A stretch of DNA of 44,128 bases from NCBI GenBank assembly GCA_913046365.1, contig CAJWRM010000021.1, positions 1-44,128 of the forward strand, in the 5' to 3' direction. Every line of letters starts with the position of its first letter. Position 1 is the stretch's first letter. The position numbers and the translations under genes were made by a program. Below are positions 17,482-27,236 of the stretch, one piece after another. Below the pieces are notes generated by a model. It searched no databases, was not told the DNA's origin, and saw nothing but the letters and a program-made list of their open reading frames with translations. Source of the stretch: an uncultured Flavobacteriales bacterium (GTDB lineage Bacteria > Bacteroidota > Bacteroidia > Flavobacteriales_D > Crocinitomicaceae).

Positions 17482-19125
17482 ATGGCAGTTTCCCAAAAAG
17501 AAATAGAATTCAATTTTAACGAAGACAAAATGCGTCTTAAAATACGTGCACTTGAAAAAGAGCTTGAAAAAGTTCAATTAGGTGGCGGTAAAAAAAGAAT
17601 TGATAAACTACACTCAGCTGGAAAGCTCACTGCAAGAGAGCGTATCAAGCTACTCGTGGATAAAGGCTCGGAGATGCAAGAAATCGCTGCGTTTGCTGGT
17701 CATGGAATGTATGCAGAGTACGGAGGATGCCCATCAGGCGGAGTAGTTGTCGTCATAGGAGTTGTAAGTGGAAGAAGGTGTGTTGTTGTTGCCAATGATG
17801 CGACTGTAAAAGCAGGTGCATGGTTTCCAATAACTGGAAAGAAAAACTTAAGGGCACAGGAAATTGCGATGGAAAACCATCTGCCTATTATTTATTTGGT
17901 AGACAGCGCAGGTGTATTTTTACCAATGCAAGAGGAAATTTTTGCAGACAAAGAACATTTCGGTAGGATATTCAGGAATAATGCAAAAATGAGTGCACAA
18001 GGAATCGTTCAGATTGCTGCAGTCATGGGAAGCTGTGTAGCAGGTGGAGCTTATCTGCCTATTATGTCAGATGAATCCCTAATTGTAAATAAAACAGGTA
18101 CTATATTCTTAGCAGGCTCCTATCTTGTGAAAGCGGCAATTGGCGAGAACATCGACAATGAGACCTTGGGGGGAGCCACGACACACACCGAAATTTCTGG
18201 TGTATGTGATTATAAGGTAGAAAACGATAAAGAATGCCTAAAGACCATTAGAGCGCTTATGGATAAAATCGGAGCCCCTGAAAACGCCGGATTTGACCGA
18301 AGTGAATCTATTGAACCAAAAAGTGCAATTAAAAAAGTATACGGGATATTACCGGCAGAACGCTCGAAACCATATAAAAGCAGAGCGCTCCTGAAGTGTT
18401 TAACTGATGAATCTAAATTCACTGAATACAAAGCTGGTTTTGGTAAAACGATACTAACAGGCTATGCTCGAATTGATGGATGGAGTGTTGGAATCGTAAT
18501 GAACAACCGAGAGCTCGTTAAAAACGGGAAAGGCGAAATGCAGTTTGGTGGTGTCATCTATTCAGATGCAGCAGATAAAGCAGCGCGTTTCATCATGAAT
18601 TGCAATCAAAAAAATATTCCCTTGGTATTTATTCATGATGTTACTGGTTTTATGGTTGGTTCTAAAAGTGAACATCAAGGAATCATTAAAGATGGTGCTA
18701 AAATGGTGAATGCAATGGCCAACTCGGTCGTACCAAAGTTCTCCATCGTAATTGGAAACTCATATGGCGCAGGGAATTACGCCATGTGTGGGAAAGCATA
18801 TGACCCAAGACTGATTGTGGGTTGGCCTACGGCAGAAATTGCTGTGATGAGTGGTGCTGCTGCTGCTAAAACGCTACTTCAAATTGAGGTTTCCTCTTTA
18901 AAGGCGAAAGGTGAAAAAATCACGAAAGAAAAGGAAAAAGAGCTCTTTGACAAAATCAAGAACCGTTACGACGAGCAAATATCACCTTACTATGCAGCAA
19001 GCAGATTGTGGATAGATGCCATCATAGATCCGATTGAGACAAGAAAGGTCATTTCGATAGGCATAGATTCAGCCAATCACAAGAAAGCAACAGAAGCTTA
19101 TAACGTGGGAGTACTTCAGACTTAA
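17482..19125 (+). CDS. Acyl-CoA carboxylase carboxyltransferase (beta) subunit
   Basis: This 547-residue cytoplasmic enzyme subunit transfers CO2 from carboxybiotin to an acyl-CoA. The sequence is nearest to methylcrotonyl-CoA carboxylase beta (leucine breakdown): DKLHSAGKLTARERI near residue 44, VDSAGVFLPMQEEIF near 140, GGATTHTEISGVCDY near 232, and FIHDVTGFMVGSKSE near 388. The C-terminal crotonase-like domain includes IVIGNSYGAGNYAMCGKAYDP. No biotin carboxylase or biotin carrier gene adjoins it, so its alpha subunit must be elsewhere. Propionyl-CoA as substrate is possible. Its TAA interlocks with the stop of the convergent barrel gene in TTAA. Confidence 0.9.
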   Translation: MAVSQKEIEFNFNEDKMRLKIRALEKELEKVQLGGGKKRIDKLHSAGKLTARERIKLLVDKGSEMQEIAAFAGHGMYAEYGGCPSGGVVVVIGVVSGRRCVVVANDATVKAGAWFPITGKKNLRAQEIAMENHLPIIYLVDSAGVFLPMQEEIFADKEHFGRIFRNNAKMSAQGIVQIAAVMGSCVAGGAYLPIMSDESLIVNKTGTIFLAGSYLVKAAIGENIDNETLGGATTHTEISGVCDYKVENDKECLKTIRALMDKIGAPENAGFDRSESIEPKSAIKKVYGILPAERSKPYKSRALLKCLTDESKFTEYKAGFGKTILTGYARIDGWSVGIVMNNRELVKNGKGEMQFGGVIYSDAADKAARFIMNCNQKNIPLVFIHDVTGFMVGSKSEHQGIIKDGAKMVNAMANSVVPKFSIVIGNSYGAGNYAMCGKAYDPRLIVGWPTAEIAVMSGAAAAKTLLQIEVSSLKAKGEKITKEKEKELFDKIKNRYDEQISPYYAASRLWIDAIIDPIETRKVISIGIDSANHKKATEAYNVGVLQT

Positions 19126-19790
19126 TTTTGTGCACTAGATTTACCATTAAAATAATGCGTATATCCAAAACCAACAATTAAAAACGAAGACGTTCGGTCA
19201 AACTCCTCGGTCTCATAACCCGCATTTCCATCAACACCAATGTCCCATGGTCTAAAACCGAATCCATAAAAAGGATAGGCAATCGTTAATCTATATGAAT
19301 TAGAATCATCAGAAGCCAATACCAAACCTATATTAGGTTCAATATAAATGGACTGAAGAACATTCAAACGAATTCCATCCTCAAATAAAGCATCGGTTTT
19401 GATCATAGAATGCATGTAACCAAACTTGACGCCAATATCCGTGCCGAAGCGTTCACGCCAGAATTTCTCATAACCCAGCTTTACAAATCCGCCCAAACAG
19501 TGCATCCCGCCATAAATTGCAGAGGGTACATTGAACTCATTTACCGCGAAATAAGAATAATGCGCTCCCGCACCAAATGCAAAACCTTTTTCTAAAGTAT
19601 ATTGATAATAAGGTGAAACGGAAACCAAGCCTTGCATGAAATCTTTAAATGGTTTATTGACAAATGAGTTCGGTAAACCAATCTCCAATGTAAATGAATC
19701 ATCAATTTCCATCCCCTGAGCCATTAGTGGTCTAGATAAAAACCCTAGATTCAAAATTAGAATCATTATAAAAACTAAAGCACCTCTCAC
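19122..19790 (-). CDS. Small outer membrane beta-barrel protein, unknown role
   Basis: This 222-residue sequence has an N-terminal signal peptide ending PLMAQG. Alternating aromatic and glycine-rich strands follow (FGAGAHYSYFAV, GGFVKLGYEKFW, FLIVGFGYTHYF), as in small Bacteroidota outer membrane barrels. The annotated start is GTG 19790; ATG 19766 would still leave a signal peptide and is an alternative. It follows trmN6 by 81 nt, a gap without a clear promoter. No specific function is evident. Confidence 0.72.
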   Translation of the reverse strand: MRGALVFIMILILNLGFLSRPLMAQGMEIDDSFTLEIGLPNSFVNKPFKDFMQGLVSVSPYYQYTLEKGFAFGAGAHYSYFAVNEFNVPSAIYGGMHCLGGFVKLGYEKFWRERFGTDIGVKFGYMHSMIKTDALFEDGIRLNVLQSIYIEPNIGLVLASDDSNSYRLTIAYPFYGFGFRPWDIGVDGNAGYETEEFDRTSSFLIVGFGYTHYFNGKSSAQN

Positions 19791-19871
19791 GATAATAAAA
19801 CGATTTTGCTTCTTAAATATTGTCAGTATCTGATTTTCTTTAATGGAGAACCAGTAACCACATTAATAAAG

Positions 19872-20585
19872 TTACTTTTTTAAATCCTTCGAATGAAACT
19901 CTTTGGTTAAATTAATGTAAGAATCGCTATAGCTGTTGTCCTCATTTCGAATAACTAACCTGGATGTGTTTATAGGAGTAGAAAAATTTGAGAGCGAAAC
20001 TACAATGCGTGAATTCGGTTTAGATTCTTTAGCGTCTATATAAATAATCTCATTTACATACAATGAAACGTTTTTTGTGCAGTCCTTTAAAAACATTAAT
20101 TGTGCATGCGGTATAATCATCCAGCACGTCCCATCTTGAGTCAACAATGATTTGACTACGGAAATAAACATAGAAAAATCCTCCTTTGAGGTATGCTTGG
20201 CCACCTCGCTTTCACGTTTCATACCCGCAGCATGCTCAAGATAAAAAGGCGGATTTGACACGATAAGATCATAAGACCTCAAAAAAACATAATTCAAATA
20301 ATCTCCATGTATTGCATGGACTTGTTCAGACCAGCTAGATTGATTTACGTTAAAGAGGCAATCTTGAAATGCGCCTTTATCAATTTCAATGGCATCAACA
20401 TTTAATGTTGGGAATTTTTGACAGAGCATTAATGAAAGCACGCCGGTACCCGCACCCAAATCCAAGGCGTATTTTGGAGCGTTTGCAGATATGAGCGCAC
20501 CTAAAAGCATGCTATCAGTTCCAACCTTAAGGGCTGTTCTATTTTGAGAAATTGTAAAGTATTTGAACTGAAAGTCCTGAGCCAC
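19872..20585 (-). CDS. trmN6: tRNA1(Val) (adenine(37)-N6)-methyltransferase
   Basis: This 237-residue SAM-dependent N6-adenine methyltransferase corresponds to E. coli YfiC/TrmN6, which modifies A37 of tRNA-Val. It has FTISQNRTALKVGTDSMLLG near residue 10 (a strong family signature), SAM motif I ALDLGAGTGVLSL near 40, and the catalytic NPPFYLEH at 111-118. Translation begins at GTG 20585, which overlaps the proS TAG by one base (TAGTG), so it is coupled to proS. Confidence 0.87.
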   Translation of the reverse strand: MAQDFQFKYFTISQNRTALKVGTDSMLLGALISANAPKYALDLGAGTGVLSLMLCQKFPTLNVDAIEIDKGAFQDCLFNVNQSSWSEQVHAIHGDYLNYVFLRSYDLIVSNPPFYLEHAAGMKRESEVAKHTSKEDFSMFISVVKSLLTQDGTCWMIIPHAQLMFLKDCTKNVSLYVNEIIYIDAKESKPNSRIVVSLSNFSTPINTSRLVIRNEDNSYSDSYINLTKEFHSKDLKK

Positions 20586-22057
20586 TAGTATGCCTTTGCA
20601 AACAAAACTTTCCCTTTAGATGGCGCACCGCTGTAGACACAGGCACCTGCTTCTTCGACCTGATCTAAAGGTATGCATCGAATCGTTGCTTGCGTTTCTT
20701 CCTTTATCTTGTTTTCGGTTTCCTCAGTTCCATCCCAATGTGCTGACACAAAGCCTCCTTTATTCACAAGCTTTTTAAAGGTCGCAAAATCTGAAGCATC
20801 ACTTGTTTTCTCCTTGCGAAATGTATCCGCCTTCTCAAAGAGATTAGACTGAATTTCTTTTAATAATCCTTCAATAAAATCTTCAACGCCCTCAAAAGAA
20901 ACGATTTCTTTTGTTTTTGTATCTCTTCGGGCTACTTCGATATTTCCGTTCTCTAAGTCTCTTGGTCCCATAGCTAATCTCACAGGAACACCTTTTGTTT
21001 CGTATTCAGAGAATTTCCATCCAGGTCGTCTATTATCGTCATCATCATACTTAAATGAAATACCTTTATTTTTGAAAGCCAAGCGGAGAAGCTCGAATTT
21101 ATCAGAAATCTTCTCAAGATCCTCAGGGCTTCGATAGATTGGAATACCCACCACCTGAATCGGGGCCAACAGTGGAGGTAAAACGAGTCCTTCATCATCC
21201 GAATGGCTCATGATCAAGGCACCCATCAGCCGAGTTGAAACACCCCAAGAGGTTGCCCAAACGTGGTCTAATTTACCTTCTTTATCGGCAAATTTTACAT
21301 CAAATGCTTTTGCAAAATTCTGACCTAAAAAATGAGAGGTCCCTGCCTGAAGCGCTTTTCCATCTTGCATCAAGGCTTCAATACATAAGGTGTCCTCTGC
21401 ACCGGCAAACCTTTCTGATTCTGTCTTCCTTCCTTTGACAACAGGCATTGCCATATATTGCTCTGCAAAATCAGCATAAACCTCTAACATCCTCGCTGTT
21501 TCCTCACGTGCCTCCTGATTTGTTGCATGTGCTGTGTGTCCCTCTTGCCATAAAAACTCTGCTGTCCTTAGGAAAAGTCTAGTTCTCATTTCCCAACGGA
21601 CTACATTCGCCCACTGATTGATTAAGATTGGAAGATCTCTGTAGGATTGAATCCAATTTCTGTATGAATTCCATATAATTGTTTCAGAAGTTGGTCTCAC
21701 AATCAATTCTTCTTCGAGCTTTGCTTTTGGATCAACAACGACCCCACTCCCGTCCTCTGCATTCTTTAACCTATAATGCGTTACAACAGCACATTCCTTT
21801 GCAAAACCTTCTACGTGACTTGCCTCCTTACTTAAATATGATTTAGGAATGAACAATGGAAAATAAGCATTGGAATGGCCCGTCTCTTTAAATTTCTGAT
21901 CGAGCACCTCTTTCATTCGCTCCCAAATCGCAAATCCGTAAGGTTTGATAATCATACAACCTCTTACATCTGAGTGCTCTGCTAAATCCGCCCTTTGAAC
22001 CAACTCATTATACCATTTTGAATAATCCTGTTTTCGTGTTGTATGCTTCCCGCTCAT
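20585..22057 (-). CDS. proS: Prolyl-tRNA synthetase, archaeal/eukaryotic-like type
   Basis: This 490-residue class II synthetase charges tRNA-Pro. It is the short type without the editing insertion of E. coli ProS. It opens [23 protein letters not shown] and carries motif 1 around [10 protein letters not shown] and motif 2 [20 protein letters not shown] near 178. The C-terminal zinc-type domain ends [18 protein letters not shown], where Tyr is the last residue, as in this subclass. A TAAATTTA promoter-like element lies 18 nt upstream (22076-22083, one mismatch to consensus). It leads a two-gene unit with trmN6. Confidence 0.95.
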   Translation of the reverse strand: MSGKHTTRKQDYSKWYNELVQRADLAEHSDVRGCMIIKPYGFAIWERMKEVLDQKFKETGHSNAYFPLFIPKSYLSKEASHVEGFAKECAVVTHYRLKNAEDGSGVVVDPKAKLEEELIVRPTSETIIWNSYRNWIQSYRDLPILINQWANVVRWEMRTRLFLRTAEFLWQEGHTAHATNQEAREETARMLEVYADFAEQYMAMPVVKGRKTESERFAGAEDTLCIEALMQDGKALQAGTSHFLGQNFAKAFDVKFADKEGKLDHVWATSWGVSTRLMGALIMSHSDDEGLVLPPLLAPIQVVGIPIYRSPEDLEKISDKFELLRLAFKNKGISFKYDDDDNRRPGWKFSEYETKGVPVRLAMGPRDLENGNIEVARRDTKTKEIVSFEGVEDFIEGLLKEIQSNLFEKADTFRKEKTSDASDFATFKKLVNKGGFVSAHWDGTEETENKIKEETQATIRCIPLDQVEEAGACVYSGAPSKGKVLFAKAY

Positions 22058-22123
22058 AATAAATATTCTTGGGTGTAAATTTAGACAAACGATTCAATAT
22101 TTCCATCACAAATAAAATCTTCC

Positions 22124-23938
22124 TCAAGGAAGCATTTCATTGCTTACTAGCGCATTGATATATTGCTGATACACCGCTTTGATTTTTCTATTGATCTCCT
22201 TATTTGAATTAGGGTCATCTTTTATTTCATTCCAAATGATTGGACTTCTTCCAGGAGCCATAGAAACAATATTGTTCTGATAATAGGACATAGTTGGCAT
22301 ATCCGGACCACTCAGATAAGATGATCCAACTGAAAAATAGTCTGTCTCAATATTGAGCAAGTCCAGTACGGTTGGCATCAAGTCTATTTGCTGCATTGTT
22401 TCATTGGCCTTTACATTGGGTAAAACGCCGGACTCATGGTAAAAGGCAATAGGAATCTTAAATGACCAATCTATATCTCCCCTATCCTTTCGCGACGTCG
22501 GTCCAACATGGTCAGCGCAAAAAACAAAAAGTGTATTATTAAACCATTCTTGCTTACGTGCTTTTAGCCAAAAATCCCTAAAACCATAATCGGCATAGCT
22601 AATTGATTTACAAAGGGGGTCGGGGCCCGACTTGGTAATATCCTCAAAACCTTCAGGGATTGTATACGGATGATGCGAAGAATAAGTAAAAATCGTTGAA
22701 AAGAATGGTATGCGCATTCCGTTCATAATATCGACGGACCAAGGTAAAAAATGATGGTCTGGTATTCCCCATGTGCCATCGAAGTGGTCTTCATTTGCGT
22801 ATTCAGTGCGGCCGTAATATTTATCAATCCCCGCAGCCAATGTAAAGGAGTCAAAACGCATAGAGCCATTTGTAGGACCATGAAAAAAAGCGGATGAATA
22901 GCCATTGTCTTTCAGGATTCCCGGAAGACTATTGTATTGATTCATGCTGTAGGTAGATAAAATAAAGGTTTCTTTCATCCATGAAGGAATGGAAGCCAAA
23001 ATGGCCGGAACTGCATCCATAGACGACTGACCATTTGAAACACCATGCTCGAAATACATACTTTTATTAAGAATAGAATCCAAAAATGGTGTGTAGCTTT
23101 CCTCATTATTCGGACCAACATACATCGAACCAAAGCTTTCGAAAATAATTAGAACCACATTCGTCTCATCTTTTAAAATACGGGCAGGGACAGAACGTTG
23201 AAACGGATTAAAAATCGCATCTGCTTCCTGATCAGTAAAAAATTCTTTTTTTTCTAAGTCCTTGTAATCTATCGTCTTAAGCATCGTAAATGCGGAGTTT
23301 AAAGCCGCAGGAGCGTTCTTTAATGAGGTGTATTTACTCACTTCAATGATGTCAACGGGCTTGAGCTGAAAACCTCCCCTACCTATAATTACAGCTGAAA
23401 ACAAAATGACAATGCAGAGCAACCAAGAAGATATAATGCTGAGACTAGATTTTTGGGGTTTGAACTTAAAGAATAAATAAAAAACCAAAGACAAAGAGAA
23501 AATAAAGAACAAAATCAACCACCAAAATTCAGAAATAAATTCAACAGCCAAAATACCCGCTTCATTTTCAGAAAATAAAAATTTAAAATAATGGAAACTC
23601 ACACGTTTTCTCGTAAAAGAGAAAAAAGCAATATCCCATGCATTTAGAAAAAAGATTATGAAAGTGACCGGGATATAAAAGATAAACTTAATGCTTCTAC
23701 GAAAACGCTCAAATGCATTACTCAAGGGGACTGCACTCACAAAAATGAATGGCAAATAAAAGAAGGAGATCGTAATCAAATCAAACCAGGCACCTACCGC
23801 GTAATCTTGAAAACTAAAGTCCGAAAAAAATGAAGGATTACTTAAGAGAAATACCACGCGAAACAAGGTCATAAAAACCCATACAATTCCTAATTGTGCT
23901 ATAAGTATGGTGTAAATATTTCTCGGCTTTTCGAGCAT
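22124..23938 (-). CDS. LTA-synthase-like membrane sulfatase/phosphoglycerol transferase
   Basis: This 604-residue inner membrane protein has five hydrophobic segments in residues 1-190 and a periplasmic alkaline-phosphatase-superfamily domain from about 258. VVLIIFESFG (metal ligand E267), SNGQSSMDAVPAILASIP (probable nucleophile S305 or S306), GIPDHHFLPW, TYSSHHPYTIP and FVFCADHVG (metal-binding D and H) define the active site. The family contains lipoteichoic-acid synthases and phosphoethanolamine transferases. In a Gram-negative cell it probably modifies an envelope glycolipid or glycan. The start lies 4 nt after the stop of the E1 fusion gene, so they are co-transcribed, although no functional link is obvious. 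Confidence 0.85.
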   Translation of the reverse strand: MLEKPRNIYTILIAQLGIVWVFMTLFRVVFLLSNPSFFSDFSFQDYAVGAWFDLITISFFYLPFIFVSAVPLSNAFERFRRSIKFIFYIPVTFIIFFLNAWDIAFFSFTRKRVSFHYFKFLFSENEAGILAVEFISEFWWLILFFIFSLSLVFYLFFKFKPQKSSLSIISSWLLCIVILFSAVIIGRGGFQLKPVDIIEVSKYTSLKNAPAALNSAFTMLKTIDYKDLEKKEFFTDQEADAIFNPFQRSVPARILKDETNVVLIIFESFGSMYVGPNNEESYTPFLDSILNKSMYFEHGVSNGQSSMDAVPAILASIPSWMKETFILSTYSMNQYNSLPGILKDNGYSSAFFHGPTNGSMRFDSFTLAAGIDKYYGRTEYANEDHFDGTWGIPDHHFLPWSVDIMNGMRIPFFSTIFTYSSHHPYTIPEGFEDITKSGPDPLCKSISYADYGFRDFWLKARKQEWFNNTLFVFCADHVGPTSRKDRGDIDWSFKIPIAFYHESGVLPNVKANETMQQIDLMPTVLDLLNIETDYFSVGSSYLSGPDMPTMSYYQNNIVSMAPGRSPIIWNEIKDDPNSNKEINRKIKAVYQQYINALVSNEMLP

Positions 23939-23942
23939 TTAT

Positions 23943-25931
23943 TTAATAGTTCAAAAGCTGATCTACAGCTTTTGTAAAGCGATCCTGGGGGAGGAAAATA
24001 GCCTCGATAGTCGCTGCAAAAGGTACAGGAGAGTTCAAGGACCCAACACGAAGCACTGGAGCATCAAGAAACTCAAAACAATGCTCAGTGATCAATGCAT
24101 TTATCTCTCCGCCTATACCACCTGAAATACAGTCTTCATGTAGTACTATAGCCCTGCCTGTTTTCTTTACACTCGCAAAAATGGTCTCCGTGTCCAAAGG
24201 AACCAAAGACCTGAGGTCAATGATTTCCGCTTGAATATCAGGCCTATTTTTCATTTCTTCGACAGCCCAATGCACACCTAAACCATAGGTGATAATGGTC
24301 AAATCATCTCCAGCACTCACAACATTCGCTTTGCCAATTTCAGTAGTGTAATAAGCCTCAGGAACCTCTTCCTTCAGGCTTCGATAAAGGTATTTGTGCT
24401 CAAAAAACAATACGGGATTTGGGTCTTCAATAGCCGCATTTAATAACCCCTTTGCATCAGTCGGATTTGATGGATAAAGAATTTTAAGACCAGGTGTGTG
24501 AAAAAACCAAGCCTCATTACTTTGCGAATGGAAAGGTCCTGCTGCGGTTCCTGCACCTGTAGGCATCCGAACAACCACATCAGCGTTTTGTCCCCATCTC
24601 CAATGAATCTTAGCAAGATTATTTATGATTTGATTGAAACCACAGGTAACAAAATCTGCAAACTGCATCTCCACCATAGCCTTCATACCTTTAATAGACA
24701 GACCAAGACCTGCACCAACAATTGCAGATTCACAAAGTGGTGTGTTTCTTACGCGTCCTTTACCAAATGTGTCAACTAAACCTTCAGTCACCTTAAATGC
24801 ACCTCCGTACTCAGCAATATCCTGTCCCATTAGTACTAATCCAGGATACCTTTCCATTGATTGATTCAGACTCTGCTGAATGGCATCAATAAATCGAATT
24901 TCTTTTTTATCCCCCTTACCTTCAATAACATTCTGAATGTAAGGTGCAAAAACATCGGCCTCTTCTTTTCCCTCATCTGAGGTTATTAAAGGCTCATTTT
25001 GAGCCGTATCAAATGAAGACTGAATATGTTCTTTTAGCTCCTTTCTATATTCAGACTCTATTTCATCGGTAAGAATACCCTCCTCTTTGAGGAACATTTC
25101 ATAATTGGAAAGTGGATCCTTAATCGCCCATTCTTCTTGAATACCTTCAGGATAATATTTAGTCCCTGAAGATTCCTCATGTCCTCTAACTCGGAAAGTC
25201 ATTGCTTCAAGAAGAACGGGTTTAGGGTTTCTCCGAATCTCCTCGGTGATCTTTCTTACCGTGCGGATTACTTCTAGAATGTTGTTACCATCCATTTGAA
25301 TGGCCTCCATACCGTAACCAACACCCTTATCGATGAATTGCTTGCATTTAAATTGTTCTTCTGACGGAGTTGACAAACCCCAGCTATTATTTTCGACACA
25401 AAATATAACAGGCAGATTCCAAACGGCAGCAACATTCAATGATTCATGAAAATCACCTTCAGAAGCTCCACCATCACCGGTAAAAACTAAAGTCGCAAGC
25501 TCTTCTTGCTTTAGGGTATTTGCCAGCGCAATGCCATCAGCGATTCCAAGCTGCGGTCCCAGATGAGAAATCATCCCGACAACTCTATGCTCCTGGGTGC
25601 CAAAATGAAAAGACCTATCCCTACCTTTAGTAAATCCATTTTGCTTTCCTTGAAATTGAGAAAACAATCGATTTAAAGGTATGTCCCTCGTCGTGAATAC
25701 ACCAAGGTTTCGATGCATAGGAAGGATATATTCCTCCTCTTTCATGGCCAAGGTTGTTCCAACTGAAATTGCTTCTTGTCCCCATCCAGAAAACCACTTG
25801 GTGATTTTACCTTGACGAAGCAGCACAAGCATTTTTTCTTCAATCATGCGAGGCTTTAAAAGACTCTTATATATGGAGAGAAGCTCAGGTTTAGAAAAAC
25901 CTTGAGCGTCAAAAGAGATGGCTCTTTTCAT
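23943..25931 (-). CDS. 2-oxo acid dehydrogenase E1, fused alpha and beta subunits
   Basis: This 662-residue enzyme joins both E1 chains in one polypeptide. The alpha part (about 1-330) has TPP-binding GDGGASEGDFHESLNVAA (GDG 152-154, NN 181-182), and EAMTFRVRGHEESSG near 244. The beta part (from about 342) has FIDAIQQSLNQSME, GQDIAEYGGAFKVTEGL, VEMQFADFVTCGFNQI and a transketolase C-terminal domain. It decarboxylates branched-chain 2-oxo acids or pyruvate and passes the acyl group to E2, which is not encoded nearby. Such fusions are usual in Bacteroidota. The branched-chain assignment is the more likely but not proven. Confidence 0.9.
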   Translation of the reverse strand: MKRAISFDAQGFSKPELLSIYKSLLKPRMIEEKMLVLLRQGKITKWFSGWGQEAISVGTTLAMKEEEYILPMHRNLGVFTTRDIPLNRLFSQFQGKQNGFTKGRDRSFHFGTQEHRVVGMISHLGPQLGIADGIALANTLKQEELATLVFTGDGGASEGDFHESLNVAAVWNLPVIFCVENNSWGLSTPSEEQFKCKQFIDKGVGYGMEAIQMDGNNILEVIRTVRKITEEIRRNPKPVLLEAMTFRVRGHEESSGTKYYPEGIQEEWAIKDPLSNYEMFLKEEGILTDEIESEYRKELKEHIQSSFDTAQNEPLITSDEGKEEADVFAPYIQNVIEGKGDKKEIRFIDAIQQSLNQSMERYPGLVLMGQDIAEYGGAFKVTEGLVDTFGKGRVRNTPLCESAIVGAGLGLSIKGMKAMVEMQFADFVTCGFNQIINNLAKIHWRWGQNADVVVRMPTGAGTAAGPFHSQSNEAWFFHTPGLKILYPSNPTDAKGLLNAAIEDPNPVLFFEHKYLYRSLKEEVPEAYYTTEIGKANVVSAGDDLTIITYGLGVHWAVEEMKNRPDIQAEIIDLRSLVPLDTETIFASVKKTGRAIVLHEDCISGGIGGEINALITEHCFEFLDAPVLRVGSLNSPVPFAATIEAIFLPQDRFTKAVDQLLNY

Positions 25932-25971
25932 TTTTTCGTTTAGCTATTGTTTATAGTGGTGATGAATGAAC

Positions 25972-26520
25972 TTAAACCTTCATTCCGCCAACTACTCTTT
26001 CTTTTCGTTTACTTTTCTGAAGTCGCTTCCTAGAAACTAGGATATAGGAGGATCTTGCCGAACCGCGCATCATATCAACTTTAAATTTTTTATTGCCGTA
26101 CATGAGCTCTGGCCCTCCACTAGCACTCCAGTTTGCAACAAAATAATAACGATCTCGCGGCTTATTAGATTTAGACTTAAAAGTAACATATTTATTTTCG
26201 CCTAGCTCGAACCTAATATTAACCTCTTTACCCGAACCAAAACCTTCGAAAATGCATTTCGAATTGGCAGGAATAATAATGGTTTCACTTTTATCCGTGG
26301 AGCTTGATACCAAAACACCTGAATCGTCAGTTGAATTCTCACTAGAGGATTGTCCCACTTGTTTTAAAATGATGGTAGAAGAAGTGAAGAACTGAACTTT
26401 TCGCATCTTTTCCTCAGAATCCAAGCCAAATTCCTCTTTGACCTCATTTGTAAATGGAACTTTCACAGCACATGAAAACAAAACCAACACAAGCGCTAAT
26501 AAACCGAATATTTTTTTCAT
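25972..26520 (-). CDS. Uncharacterised lipoprotein
   Basis: From ATG 26520 this is a 182-residue protein with a lipobox (LVLVLFSC, Cys at about 17) and a basic C-terminus (SRKRLQKSKRKERVVGG). The middle is beta-rich. No domain is recognised. The frame is open to a TTG at 26535, but that codon is inside the TAAATTTG promoter element, so ATG 26520 (preceded by AAAGG) is preferred. The E1 fusion gene follows after 40 nt and may share its transcript. Confidence 0.75.
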   Translation of the reverse strand: MKKIFGLLALVLVLFSCAVKVPFTNEVKEEFGLDSEEKMRKVQFFTSSTIILKQVGQSSSENSTDDSGVLVSSSTDKSETIIIPANSKCIFEGFGSGKEVNIRFELGENKYVTFKSKSNKPRDRYYFVANWSASGGPELMYGNKKFKVDMMRGSARSSYILVSRKRLQKSKRKERVVGGMKV

Positions 26521-26532
26521 ACCTTTTTTTGA

Positions 26533-26540
26533 CAAATTTA
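26533..26540 (-). promoter_or_regulatory. TAnnTTTG -7 element of the lipoprotein (and E1) transcript
   Basis: The minus strand reads TAAATTTG, 12 nt before ATG 26520. A TTTG lies 24 nt further upstream, slightly wide for a -33 element. Confidence 0.5.
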
Positions 26541-26600
26541 ATTTTTTTTCAGTGAAGAAAACATCAAACGAATATAGTTAACTTTAAATATTTAAACCCT

Positions 26601-27236
26601 ATGAAAGAAATTTTCTTTAAAACTGTTTTTTTGTTCACACTTTTATCTTGTGGAGAAGATAATACAAAAGAGAGCTTATCTTACACAAAAATTGGTGCCG
26701 CTGACATCGAAAATTCAAAAATCGAGCCAAAAGAGATAGTACAAAAAGATACTTTCCAAATTAATTTTAATTCGGAGCTGTTTGCAAAAATAAGCCGCTC
26801 AATAATAGACTCTGTTACTTTAATAACAAAAAATGAGGTAATTGACCGAGTAAGCCATCTGAATGCAGAAAAAGTCAACATATACATTGACTCGAATGCG
26901 ATACAATTTAAATCATGGGACTTTCAAGATTCTTCAGGGTTGAAAATAGCTTGGTATAATATGCTAGACTGTTTTGGTGAGCATTGCGAAAGTATTGAGC
27001 TATTTGATAGCCTTTTTCAAACCGATCGATACAATCTTGTATTTGTTGCTGAAAAATCGATTGATTGGATTTCATCGAAATACAACCTAGACAATAAAGA
27101 TTGGCGCCTGTATCTCAAAAAAGAAAGAATTAGACCCAAATATCATTATGTTTTTGAGATTCTTGTTGGTCAACCTATTGTATGGTATAATTTTAACGAA
27201 AAAGGTATGAACCCTAAAACAGATTTGAATGATTAA
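26601..27236 (+). CDS. Uncharacterised lipoprotein
   Basis: This 211-residue protein begins MKEIFFKTVFLFTLLSCGED, a lipoprotein signal with the lipidated Cys at residue 17, followed by a Ser/Glu-rich tether. The remainder is acidic and has no recognised domain. A cysteine pair in MLDCFGEHCESIELF (about residues 126-140) could form a disulfide. TAACTTTA about 15 nt upstream is a degenerate promoter element. The last 8 nt overlap the next gene (ATGATTAA), so the two are coupled and probably work together. Confidence 0.7.
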   Translation: MKEIFFKTVFLFTLLSCGEDNTKESLSYTKIGAADIENSKIEPKEIVQKDTFQINFNSELFAKISRSIIDSVTLITKNEVIDRVSHLNAEKVNIYIDSNAIQFKSWDFQDSSGLKIAWYNMLDCFGEHCESIELFDSLFQTDRYNLVFVAEKSIDWISSKYNLDNKDWRLYLKKERIRPKYHYVFEILVGQPIVWYNFNEKGMNPKTDLND

